DNA from: Candidatus Bathyarchaeota archaeon
GTDB lineage: Archaea > Thermoproteota > Bathyarchaeia > Bathyarchaeales > Bathycorpusculaceae
Length of the DNA: 38,641 bases
Assembly: GCA_903901015.1 (NCBI GenBank)
Contig: CAIUPH010000042.1
Location: forward strand, 1-38,641
Direction: 5' to 3'
Shown: piece after piece, positions 7,639 to 15,733 of the stretch
Layout of the letters: each line of letters opens with the position of its first letter
Numbering within the stretch: the first letter of the stretch is position 1
Notes under the pieces: generated by a model
What the model saw: only the letters and a program-made list of their open reading frames with translations
Databases searched by the model: none
What the model was told of the DNA's origin: nothing
Program-made: the position numbers and the translations under genes

Positions 7639-7844
7639 TTTATCTAGTGCTTCCTTCAGAAAAAGAGAACATATCATATTTGGAGCCTAATAGAGATTCA
7701 TTGCAGAAACTATAGAGGGGGTCGAAACGGCTTTTTTCTCGAAGGGGTAGGTCGTATTGGCGCAGAACCAGCGCATTAGCATGTTGAAAATCAGTGCTTA
7801 AAATAAAGGTGTAATAGAAGAAAAGAGCCCAAGAACCCTACAAC

Positions 7845-10250
7845 TTATGGTCTTTTGGTCAGCACCAAGTTGTCCTTGTCAAAAGCGTACTCGCCAAACC
7901 TCGCCGTGTAGTAGAGCCTCAGATATTCAGCTGCGAAACGCGGCTGGAACGGCAGGTCCTGCGGCATAAGCCGATCTTTCACTTTGAGGCGCTCTTCGAT
8001 GGCTGCTTCCGCCAGCGGATAGTTGAGCAGGAACTCTTTGCGTTCGCTGTAAACCCCCAGGGTCTGCACTGCCTCATCCACATAAGAGAGGTACTGGGGC
8101 AGGTTTTCCATTATCTGGTTGATCTTGTAGCTGGATGGGTTTGCAAGGGTTTCAGTTGCTATCTTTAGAAGTTCGCGTAGGGTGCTGTTTTTCTCCCAGA
8201 GGTAATCTTTTGTGGGCAATAAGCGGTCGATGGCTTCTTCATCGCTGATTAACCCAGCGTACAGCATGGATAAGACGTCGTTTGCGATTTCGAGGAACCC
8301 CTGCACGTCATCTTTCAGGGCGATAACGTCTAAAATGTCCAGTTTTTCTTTCTCCGCTCTCTCCGCAGCGGCGCTCTTCATTGCCTCAGCCCTCTTGGCG
8401 TAACCCAGCACTTTAGGGGTGTTTTCGCCGAAGACAGGAGGCAAAACCTCGCTTTGGAGGCTCAGGACAGCTATCGGCGCCAGCGACTTTTGCAGGTAAC
8501 GCATGGACACTTTGATTTCCGAGCCGTACTGCCGCTTCCAGTTGTTGACCGAACTGTACAGTGCCTCTATGGCTATCCAGGGCGCTTCTTTCGTGTCCAG
8601 TTTCTCGTTTGCAAATTCCACTGCGCGGCACTTCTGTGGAAGCGAAGGATCATAAAGGGGTCTGATGATGCCGTAGATCGGCTCGATAACCTCAACTACC
8701 TCTTTAGTGAGGGCTCTCCCGGCGTCCAGAACCTGCCTGATGGCTTCGATTCTCTGTTCCAGTGTCATCTCCTTTTGGTAAGCAGTGTTCACGCTTGTTT
8801 TGATATCTAACCCCGTGTCTTTGAGTTTTCCTTCCCAATTCGAGAACTCGCAGTACGCAAAAACCTGATATTCAGCCAAGATAACGTTAAGTTCCGCCTC
8901 TAAAGCATCGATATCTTTGCTTAAATTGCCAAGTTCTCCGAACTTTTTATCTAACTCTGACTGATCATAGGTTCGCATGAGAATTTTTTTGAGCGATTCA
9001 TCGACCGAGTCTTTGATGACTAACATTTTGCCTTCAGGAGAACTCACAATCACTGGAATGTTTTCCTTCACTTTGTCCAATTGACCTTCAATGAAACCTA
9101 ATTTATCTTTGAGTTCTTGAGCCCTCTTGGTAACCTCAGAAATTGACGTCGCCTGCTTTGGCGTAGTATCAATGAAGAGTACAGGTAACGTGAGGATAAG
9201 TGTCCCAAAAATCCCCAACACCATCGTTGTAGCGCTAACGTCAGCCGTAAACGCCAACGGTACTTGGAGAGCACTTAACAGCACAAAAAACACTGCTGCT
9301 GCAATGGTAGCAGTGAAGCATTGGAAAAATTTGTCGCCAGCGCCGATGATACCCTCTTTAATCATCATTCTTGTGAAGAACATGAGCGTCACAGCCAGCC
9401 CAACCACGATAACCACAAACATCAGTATGCCTGGAATAGAATCTCGATACTGAGTGACTGCATCGCCAATCGTGCGACCTGGCCAGCCAGGAATCCATGT
9501 GATTTGTCCAGCAATATCATAAACAACTTTGGACAGATCATAGAGTCGAAACTGACTCACGGAGCCGCCGATGTCTTTAGCAATCGAGGTTAAAGGAACA
9601 AGAAGCGGCGGACTGGAGCCAGGCTCAAGCCACCAATCGGATCTAACAATCGGTAAAACGGTGTATTGGAAATACTGCATGATCTGTAGGGGTACCGTAA
9701 GCAACACGTAATAGACAACCGTGAGAGTGACATATTTTTTGAAGTATACCGCTGAAGCCAAAATCAACGGGATAGCCAAAAAGTAAAGTGGAGCAAAGAA
9801 AAGCATGGTGACCGCCAGTATGCCAAAATCAATTGCAAGAGCGCTCTTGTAGCGGTTAGAAGTTAGGGGTAAAGCCACAAACAACGCCAGCCAAACAACG
9901 ACAAACGCCGCACGAACCGGGGTATTGCCGAGGAACGAAATAAAGTATAATTCAGCCAGATGGTACATCAAACCAAAACCGATAATGGCGCCGCCGATGG
10001 GCATGCCTAACCGTGGACTTTTATAAACAACAAACGCCACCAAAACTGCTAATAGAATTGGGAGGGGCTGGGGGAAAATCGGCAGAAAAGACATACCCAG
10101 AGCCATAGCAGTGGCGGTAAACAGAAAAGTGAGTATCTTAAGGGTTGAAGATTCAAGGTTACGTTCCTGCTCTTCCTTTTCCTTTCTCTTCTGCTTACGG
10201 GTTTTATACCAAGAGCTAACACCAGAACTCTTAAGGGAGGGCTTCTTCAC
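7845..10250 (-). CDS. polytopic membrane protein with long helical cytoplasmic domain
   Basis: An 801-aa protein in three parts. Residues 1-35 are strongly basic and cytoplasmic (TRKQKRKEKEEQER). Residues about 36-375 hold roughly ten hydrophobic segments, with a larger extracytoplasmic or re-entrant loop rich in Trp/Pro/Ser near residues 200-260. Residues about 376-801 are soluble and mostly helical, with coiled-coil-like heptads (SISEVTKRAQELKDKLGFIE) and no Cys cluster or known enzyme motif. The start is a GTG at 10250. It is transcribed divergently, 64 bases away, from the degenerate tubulin-like gene. I do not recognise the family. From its neighbours it is plausibly a membrane platform for tubulin-like filaments, but that is inference. 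Confidence 0.75.
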   Translation of the reverse strand: MKKPSLKSSGVSSWYKTRKQKRKEKEEQERNLESSTLKILTFLFTATAMALGMSFLPIFPQPLPILLAVLVAFVVYKSPRLGMPIGGAIIGFGLMYHLAELYFISFLGNTPVRAAFVVVWLALFVALPLTSNRYKSALAIDFGILAVTMLFFAPLYFLAIPLILASAVYFKKYVTLTVVYYVLLTVPLQIMQYFQYTVLPIVRSDWWLEPGSSPPLLVPLTSIAKDIGGSVSQFRLYDLSKVVYDIAGQITWIPGWPGRTIGDAVTQYRDSIPGILMFVVIVVGLAVTLMFFTRMMIKEGIIGAGDKFFQCFTATIAAAVFFVLLSALQVPLAFTADVSATTMVLGIFGTLILTLPVLFIDTTPKQATSISEVTKRAQELKDKLGFIEGQLDKVKENIPVIVSSPEGKMLVIKDSVDESLKKILMRTYDQSELDKKFGELGNLSKDIDALEAELNVILAEYQVFAYCEFSNWEGKLKDTGLDIKTSVNTAYQKEMTLEQRIEAIRQVLDAGRALTKEVVEVIEPIYGIIRPLYDPSLPQKCRAVEFANEKLDTKEAPWIAIEALYSSVNNWKRQYGSEIKVSMRYLQKSLAPIAVLSLQSEVLPPVFGENTPKVLGYAKRAEAMKSAAAERAEKEKLDILDVIALKDDVQGFLEIANDVLSMLYAGLISDEEAIDRLLPTKDYLWEKNSTLRELLKIATETLANPSSYKINQIMENLPQYLSYVDEAVQTLGVYSERKEFLLNYPLAEAAIEERLKVKDRLMPQDLPFQPRFAAEYLRLYYTARFGEYAFDKDNLVLTKRP

Positions 10251-10259
10251 GCAATCAAC

Positions 10260-10282
10260 TACCTAAAACCTTATTTTAGGTA
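10260..10282. promoter_or_regulatory. inverted repeat in the divergent promoter of the tubulin-like cluster
   Basis: Arms TACCTAAAA and TTTTAGGTA are perfect complements across a 5-base loop. The site fills the middle of the 64-base space between two divergent starts (GTG 10250 minus, ATG 10315 plus). AGGT, part of each arm, recurs just before the ATG. It could be an operator controlling both genes, or a hairpin in the minus-strand leader. Confidence 0.5.
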
Positions 10283-10314
10283 AACTCTTCTTAAAGTTTA
10301 TGTAGGTAACTCGG

Positions 10315-11790
10315 ATGAAAGATGGCAAAGGCACATTTGACGTGCTAGCAAGCATTGAGAAACATATTGAATCTCTAAAACCAATGTTGCCGAAACAAGC
10401 CTTAGTGTGCATCGGCGAATACCCCATAAAAACTCTCCTAAAAAAACCAAGCATCAACAAAGAAGGCACACTGCCAATTCTGATCGAAAAATCCAGCGAT
10501 GAAATCTACAAGTGGCTTCCAAAAGGCTATGAAGCCAATTTAGTTTTGGGCTTTGAAGACGCACACATCGACACCCACTTCTGGTACAACGTTTTACCTA
10601 CAGTTTCAAAGGATAATTCAGTGATCGAGAGTTTAAAGAAAAAGCCCACTGAAAAAATCCGCACAGCCATAATCTTTTCATCGATTTGGGATGGAATTGG
10701 AAGCGCTGCTCTACCAACGTTGATTGAGAAATTCAAAGCTGTAAACATGGATAGCCTCTCGATAGCGGTTTTGCCCTCGAAAATACAACCCGCCGACGCC
10801 CATTTCAATGCTTACGCCGCGTTGAAAACGTGCTCTGTCGTCGATGGCGCAACTGTTCTGCTCATGGAGAGAGACCAAATTGAAAGCTATGAGGGCGTTG
10901 ACCGAAAAGGCGAATTACTCAAGGGAAACATGGTTGCCAATTACCTCTTGAACCTGTTTTTAGCTAAAGACTCGCTTGTTGAAGAAATATCTGAGTTATC
11001 AAGGACTTTCAACATAAAATTATTCACTCCTATAGTGGTTGCGGGTGCAAGTTACAGGATTTACGGTTCCATAGAAAACATGTTAAACACTGCTTTGCTG
11101 AAACCGTTTTTAACGTTTGATTTGTCAAACGCCTCTTTACTGTACGTACTTTTACGCATGTCATCGACCCTGAAAGATAAGCTGCCCAGAGGAAAAATCG
11201 AGTTAGCAATAACAAACTGGTTTAAGGAAAAAACAACCCTACAATCAATCTACATAACTGAGCCAGTCTACACCGAAGACATGACCGATCGAATAGATGC
11301 GGTTTTGTTTGTGGGCGGTTTTGACACTTCCGTGTTGTTTGGTGATTTGGAGAAGAAGGTTGAACCGCTCAAAAACAGGGCAGTCGAGAGGGGTTTGATG
11401 TCTGCGGATTGGCGTGTTGAATTCAAAATTGAAGAACCTCCCAAGCCGGATCCGCTCAAAGTTGAAGAGCCACCAACAATCACTGAAGCGCCACTCTTGA
11501 GTGTTGAGGCGCCAAAAGTGGTGGCCAAAGCGCCAGTTGGCAAAGAAACAGAAAACACTAATACTCCTGAGATTGCTTCGGAAGAAGTGAAACCTGCTGA
11601 ACCGCCAGCATTAACTGTTGCAGTTCCTAAAATCGTTGAAGAGCCGCAGGCACCCATTGAACCAACTCAAGCTGCCGAAAAGCCAAAAATTACAAAACCA
11701 AAGAGAACTCGCAGAACCAAAAAGTTATCTACAAACAAAAAAGAAAAAATAGAAAAGGTTGATGCGCAGAAGGAACAAACTTCTGCCTAA
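10315..11790 (+). CDS. degenerate tubulin/FtsZ-like protein with Pro/Glu-rich tail
   Basis: A 491-aa protein. The core (residues about 1-370) follows the tubulin order. A strand leads into FSSIWDGIGSAALPTLIEKF (about residues 119-139), at the place of the GGGTGSG loop and helix. Then comes SIAVLPSKIQPADAHFNAYAALKTCS, which parallels the segment IAFVITPCGGDDPPAKGCSAFVAMNELS of the 883-aa neighbour. The GTP-binding glycine loop is eroded and there is no clear N-terminal GxGxxG, so nucleotide binding is doubtful. Residues about 370-460 form a Pro/Glu/Ala/Val linker with EEPPK- and EAPK-like repeats, followed by a basic tail (KPKRTRRTKKLSTNKKEK). It ends 8 bases from the convergent GTPase gene. 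The homology call rests on motif comparison by eye. Confidence 0.6.
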   Translation: MKDGKGTFDVLASIEKHIESLKPMLPKQALVCIGEYPIKTLLKKPSINKEGTLPILIEKSSDEIYKWLPKGYEANLVLGFEDAHIDTHFWYNVLPTVSKDNSVIESLKKKPTEKIRTAIIFSSIWDGIGSAALPTLIEKFKAVNMDSLSIAVLPSKIQPADAHFNAYAALKTCSVVDGATVLLMERDQIESYEGVDRKGELLKGNMVANYLLNLFLAKDSLVEEISELSRTFNIKLFTPIVVAGASYRIYGSIENMLNTALLKPFLTFDLSNASLLYVLLRMSSTLKDKLPRGKIELAITNWFKEKTTLQSIYITEPVYTEDMTDRIDAVLFVGGFDTSVLFGDLEKKVEPLKNRAVERGLMSADWRVEFKIEEPPKPDPLKVEEPPTITEAPLLSVEAPKVVAKAPVGKETENTNTPEIASEEVKPAEPPALTVAVPKIVEEPQAPIEPTQAAEKPKITKPKRTRRTKKLSTNKKEKIEKVDAQKEQTSA

Positions 11791-11798
11791 CTTAGTTT

Positions 11799-14450
11799 TT
11801 ACTTTTTGTTATTGCCATTGTTGTTGGCGTGGTTGCCGTTTATTTCCTTGATGATTTGTGAAGCGTGGACTCCGTGTTCCAGTAGGAATGAGCGCGAGAG
11901 GTATCTTTCGAAATCGCTGGATTTGCTGTAGAGCAGTTGCATTTCGTCGTAGGATTCCATGTCTTCGGGTTTGCCTCGTCCGCCGACCACCATGACTCTG
12001 GTTGTCCAAGCATCTCTTGATTCAATGACTCGTACAGTGATTGTTCTTGAGACTTCGCTGGTTACATAGCCGGCTAGCGCAGTGTAGACTTCTTGAGAGA
12101 GGTCCTCTGACCACATGTGTGGTGGGGTGGAGACGGTTACCCATATGTAGTCGGTCTTGTAGGTGGGTTTGAATCCCATGACGCTTGGTGTTTTGAAAGC
12201 TCGGATAACGCTTTTCATGTAGTCTTTGAAGTGGTCCATGTCAAAGATTTGCCTGAAGATTACTTCGCGGGTTAATGTGTCTTCTTGTTCCGTGAGGATT
12301 TTGAATATTATTTTTAGTTGTTCGTGTTCGGTTAAGTCCGCTGTTTTCTCAAAGTAGGGTTTTTGCGCACCTATCTCAGCAATCTTGGCGTTGTATTCAT
12401 TGTGTAAATCAACGATTTTGTTCAAGCGCTTGCGGTATTCAGAAACTAACTCGAACCGTTTTGCCAATTTTTCGTAGAGTTTGATTGTGCTGTCAACTTT
12501 GTTGAGGTTTTCAATTGCGAAAGCCTCTTCCTGCTCTACTCGCTTGAGTTCCCTGTCTATATCCAACAGTTGTTCTCTGGCATACCGTTTGCTGCTGAGG
12601 AACTTTCTCACCTGCCGCTCCATTTTTGTTTTGTCGAATTCTTTGCGTTTCTTAATCTCTTGAACCCTCATGACTTCGTTGTCGAAGTTTCCTCGTTTCT
12701 GCATGCGTTGGGTTAGGATTTCGTTGACGTATGTTAGATGTTCGTCGATCATTCTGGCTTCGTCGGCTGGTGTCCTTAGCATAAGTTGGATAATTAGGTA
12801 GATGGTTCCTAGTTCGGTTTGGATGTTCTCTAAGTCTTCAAGTTCGGCTTTGCATTCAGGCAGAACTTTATAGTATCGCATCAATGCGTCTGTTAGGTAC
12901 CGGGTTTCGTCGTAGAATCTGAGGATACTTAGTGATCTTTCCGCAAGTTCAGCTATGTTGACTAGGTCGTCTAGAACTTTCTTTTGTCTTAGGTTGAAGG
13001 TTTGTGAGCTTGGAATAAGCTGGTTTAAGCGTTCAACAATTGCTGCTTTTCGCTGAGGGAATTCTAAATAGGTCTTTGTTAGATTCGTTAGCAAGACTTC
13101 TAAGTTGTCTAGTTTTCTGTTGCCATCTTTGCGCAGAGTCAAGTTTATGATGGTTTCTTCGATGGGACCTATCTTACCCATGAGTTTTATGGTGGAGAGG
13201 AACTTCATTATGTCAGCTAGCCAGTTTTTGACCTGTATCTCCGTTCCTTTAACATGTAACATTGTATCGTCTTCAAGTTGGGGGTTGCTGTTTATGGTGG
13301 TTTTCAGTTTTTCCTCGAACTGTTCTTCATTGAAGGTGCCTGTTTTTATGAGGTAGTTCTTGAAGAGTTCTCTTATGATTTCGCTGTCTACTTTAATGAC
13401 GTTGTTAATTTCTTCGAGGATGTCAAGTTTTTCTTTTCTTGATTCCTGCAGCAGTTGCATTCCTTCAAAATTCAACTTGTAAGCCATAATGTAGTCTTCA
13501 ACTGGATAGGTCACTTTTGTCATACCCAAGGTATGAGATGAATTGTTAGTTAGGCCCACTTCAGTTCCTATACCGCCCAACAGGTCTGCCAAGTCAAAGT
13601 CCATTAAGACATACAGTAGGTCTACGACCATTTGATCCATTTCTTGTCTTGCGCTTACTATGTTGCCGACCTTAGAGAAGGCTGGCAATAAAGGTAGGTA
13701 GACTAAGGCATTGATTGGGTTTCGGTAAATTTCCCCATAATTTTTGATGACATACTCATTGTAATCTTTGTTAAGCAATAGTGAAAGTTCGTTCATGGCT
13801 ACGAAGGCTGAGCATCCTTTTGCTGGAGGATCATCTCCACCGCACGGAGTAATAACGAAAGCTATGATTGGGACACCTGAACCCAACACTTTTCGCAGGT
13901 GCCTAGCAAAGTCAAAGAACACACCGCTTCCAGTGCCACCACCAAGTCCATAAACCAAAACTACTGTTGGAGTCACAATGGACGAAAGCGCCTGTTCTTT
14001 AAACGAGTTAATGCAGTTACGAATTATGCCTAGTTGGTAGTAGTTTAGGGCGTAGATTGCTTTCGCAAGAGCTCTTCTTCGACCCGCACCACCAGCCATT
14101 GGTGGAATAGCCATTGTGTTTTGTAGCCAAGGGACAAAGGTTTCGAGTTTTGAACCTTCACCAATTAAGTATTCACCATATTTTTGGTTGATGAAGTCAA
14201 ACATTGCTTCGGCAGTGGGAAATTTGACTGATTGAGCGGTCAAACGCATTCGTTCACGTGGGACACCAGCTTTAATCATTGATCTGACTGTTTGCTCATA
14301 TGTTTCTTGTAGGCTTCTGATTTCTGGGTCAGCTATGTCTATGGCTAAAAGAGAAAGACGAGTCAGGTCATTCTCTAATAGTTCTTTGGTTTTTTTGTTT
14401 GATAAGAAAGTTTCAACTATGTTGGTACCTGCTGAACCAAGACCAATCAA
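11799..14450 (-). CDS. large tubulin/FtsZ-like GTPase with helical insertion
   Basis: An 883-aa member of the tubulin superfamily. The N-terminal GTPase shows IGLGSAGTN (2-10), a Gly-rich T3-like loop PPMAGGAGRRR (116-126), the tubulin signature GLGGGTGSG (168-176) and a T7-like catalytic loop DFDLADL (284-290) that keeps the two spaced acidic residues of FtsZ. Residues about 330-730 are long charged helices (EFDKTKMERQVRKFLSSKRY). A beta-rich part (YIWVTVSTPPHMW, VMVVGGRGKPEDME) near 770-840 looks like the tubulin C-terminal domain, and an Asn-rich tail follows. The start is unclear: the frame has only TTG 14450, which trims the first strand (SVQL lies just upstream). It follows the 318-aa anchor gene by 33 bases. 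Family: FtsZ-like or Tubulin_2-like, not cell-division FtsZ itself. Confidence 0.85.
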   Translation of the reverse strand: MIGLGSAGTNIVETFLSNKKTKELLENDLTRLSLLAIDIADPEIRSLQETYEQTVRSMIKAGVPRERMRLTAQSVKFPTAEAMFDFINQKYGEYLIGEGSKLETFVPWLQNTMAIPPMAGGAGRRRALAKAIYALNYYQLGIIRNCINSFKEQALSSIVTPTVVLVYGLGGGTGSGVFFDFARHLRKVLGSGVPIIAFVITPCGGDDPPAKGCSAFVAMNELSLLLNKDYNEYVIKNYGEIYRNPINALVYLPLLPAFSKVGNIVSARQEMDQMVVDLLYVLMDFDLADLLGGIGTEVGLTNNSSHTLGMTKVTYPVEDYIMAYKLNFEGMQLLQESRKEKLDILEEINNVIKVDSEIIRELFKNYLIKTGTFNEEQFEEKLKTTINSNPQLEDDTMLHVKGTEIQVKNWLADIMKFLSTIKLMGKIGPIEETIINLTLRKDGNRKLDNLEVLLTNLTKTYLEFPQRKAAIVERLNQLIPSSQTFNLRQKKVLDDLVNIAELAERSLSILRFYDETRYLTDALMRYYKVLPECKAELEDLENIQTELGTIYLIIQLMLRTPADEARMIDEHLTYVNEILTQRMQKRGNFDNEVMRVQEIKKRKEFDKTKMERQVRKFLSSKRYAREQLLDIDRELKRVEQEEAFAIENLNKVDSTIKLYEKLAKRFELVSEYRKRLNKIVDLHNEYNAKIAEIGAQKPYFEKTADLTEHEQLKIIFKILTEQEDTLTREVIFRQIFDMDHFKDYMKSVIRAFKTPSVMGFKPTYKTDYIWVTVSTPPHMWSEDLSQEVYTALAGYVTSEVSRTITVRVIESRDAWTTRVMVVGGRGKPEDMESYDEMQLLYSKSSDFERYLSRSFLLEHGVHASQIIKEINGNHANNNGNNKK

Positions 14451-14483
14451 CTGAACGCTGTTTTGGTAGATTCGCGTAGTCTA

Positions 14484-15440
14484 TCACATCCCAACTAATC
14501 TTTTTAGCCTGTCTTTAACTGACTCAAGACTTGAGGACATTGCTCTATCGATTTTAGAGACTCTGATCGTTAAACCTTCTAAGTCTTTGATTTGGTCTTC
14601 AACTACAAGCTGGAAGTAGCTAATTTTTCCACGTATTCTCAAGAACAAGACCACGAATATAACCGCTACAACTGCTAACACAGCTATTACAGGTATAAAG
14701 AGCATTTCCGTCGCTGAAGTTACTGGTGCATTTGAGGCATTAAGACTGCTTAAGAGAGCTGTTGCATCTTTAACGTCACCTGCGTTAGCTATAGTTCTGG
14801 ATGCGTTGAGAACGTTGGTGAAGATATCGATGTATCCTTGGGCAACTCCGCTTGATATGAGTCCTTTCAGCTTTGTTTCTTGTTGAGAATAGAGTACATT
14901 AAAGTTGGCTAAACCCGGGCTAGTTGCCTGAACTGTTATTTGGTCGAGGGCAGTTCCACCTGAACCTCCGTATAAACTAACAAGGTTAATAGTCTGTGCC
15001 AGGGGTGAGACGCTGGTTGGAACCTTACCATATAGAACCATATCAAAGGTTTCTCCCGCGGTCGATTGGAACGTTGTAGATTGGGATGCTGGGTTGTAGT
15101 TTGTGCCCATATCGTACGTTGTGCTTTGAAGGTCCCAGTAGCCGCTGGGATGAGAAGTAGATTTTTGTAGGCTTGTTGAAAGTCTCAATGTATCTCCGAC
15201 TTGTGCAATAATGTTTATTGTGAATGTGACTTTGATGTCGGCTCCAGGTAATACTGGTGCCAAAGTGTTTGTTGTATTAGTTATGGGATCATATTGAACC
15301 AGGAGTTGCCCTGACGAATCTTCAATTGTGTATGTCGTTATCCATTGTCCTTCACCAACAGCTTTAGCTGGCGAGAAGGACATTATCATCATAGTTGTTA
15401 AAATGATTAGTAAACTTAGAGCTAGAATTTTGTTTTTCAA
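14484..15440 (-). CDS. secreted-domain membrane anchor with cytoplasmic coiled coil
   Basis: A 318-aa protein. Residues 1-27 are a signal peptide (KNKILALSLLIILTTMMIM, then AKA). Residues about 28-240 form an extracytoplasmic, Ser/Thr-rich beta domain with Ig-like or adhesin-like character. Residues about 246-270 are one membrane helix (LFIPVIAVLAVVAVIFVVLF), and the last 48 residues are a cytoplasmic coiled coil (VEDQIKDLEGLTIRVSKI). The start is TTG 15440, with GGAG 12 bases upstream and a TATA-like element at 15471-15482. It is the first gene before the tubulin-like GTPase, in the same frame, with tandem TGA-TAG stops between them. The likely role is a transmembrane link between an outside structure and the GTPase filament. 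No named family is recognised. Confidence 0.78.
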   Translation of the reverse strand: MKNKILALSLLIILTTMMIMSFSPAKAVGEGQWITTYTIEDSSGQLLVQYDPITNTTNTLAPVLPGADIKVTFTINIIAQVGDTLRLSTSLQKSTSHPSGYWDLQSTTYDMGTNYNPASQSTTFQSTAGETFDMVLYGKVPTSVSPLAQTINLVSLYGGSGGTALDQITVQATSPGLANFNVLYSQQETKLKGLISSGVAQGYIDIFTNVLNASRTIANAGDVKDATALLSSLNASNAPVTSATEMLFIPVIAVLAVVAVIFVVLFLRIRGKISYFQLVVEDQIKDLEGLTIRVSKIDRAMSSSLESVKDRLKRLVGM

Positions 15441-15470
15441 TTTGGGACACTCCTGAACTTTTTAGTTCTT

Positions 15471-15482
15471 AATACTTATAAC
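15471..15482 (-). promoter_or_regulatory. TATA box for the anchor-GTPase operon
   Basis: GTTATAAGTATT on the minus strand, about 31-42 bases before TTG 15440. This fits a short leader containing the GGAG. Confidence 0.45.
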
Positions 15483-15558
15483 ATTTGCGCTATTCTAGTA
15501 TAGATTGAAAAAGCCATTGGATTTAACTTTTTTAGCGCTTAATCGATTTTGGGTCTCT

Positions 15559-15590
15559 CTTAACAAACGCTCCTTGCAGAGTTTGTTAAG
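15559..15590. promoter_or_regulatory. 10-bp inverted repeat between divergent genes
   Basis: CTTAACAAAC and GTTTGTTAAG are perfect complements separated by 12 bases, in the 293-base space between the anchor gene (minus) and the RHH fusion gene (plus). The spacing of one to two helical turns suits a dimeric or tetrameric regulator such as an RHH protein. It could also be a transcript hairpin. No gene is convincing in this gap. Confidence 0.45.
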
Positions 15591-15651
15591 TCTGCTTTGC
15601 AAAAGTAGGCGCTGGATTTCGCAAATAACGTGAATCCGTGTTTCATGAAGC

Positions 15652-15660
15652 TTTAAAATA
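15652..15660 (+). promoter_or_regulatory. TATA-like element for the RHH fusion gene
   Basis: TTTAAAATA lies about 75 bases before ATG 15734, leaving a leader of about 50 bases. Confidence 0.35.
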
Positions 15661-15733
15661 CATCCAATCGATATTGAGCAGGATAAAAGATAAGAGAATT
15701 CAAGCGCACTAAATTTCATGAAAGTGACTAATA

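Noticed and set aside
14481-14486. Stop-codon recoding joining anchor and GTPase into one protein
   Set aside because: Two different stops in tandem (TGA then TAG) make readthrough unlikely; no recoding element is visible. The shared frame is still noted as a finding.
15495-15719. 74-aa minus-strand frame between the anchor gene and the RHH fusion
   Set aside because: No ribosome site, no known motif; it covers the promoter region and inverted repeat of two divergent genes.
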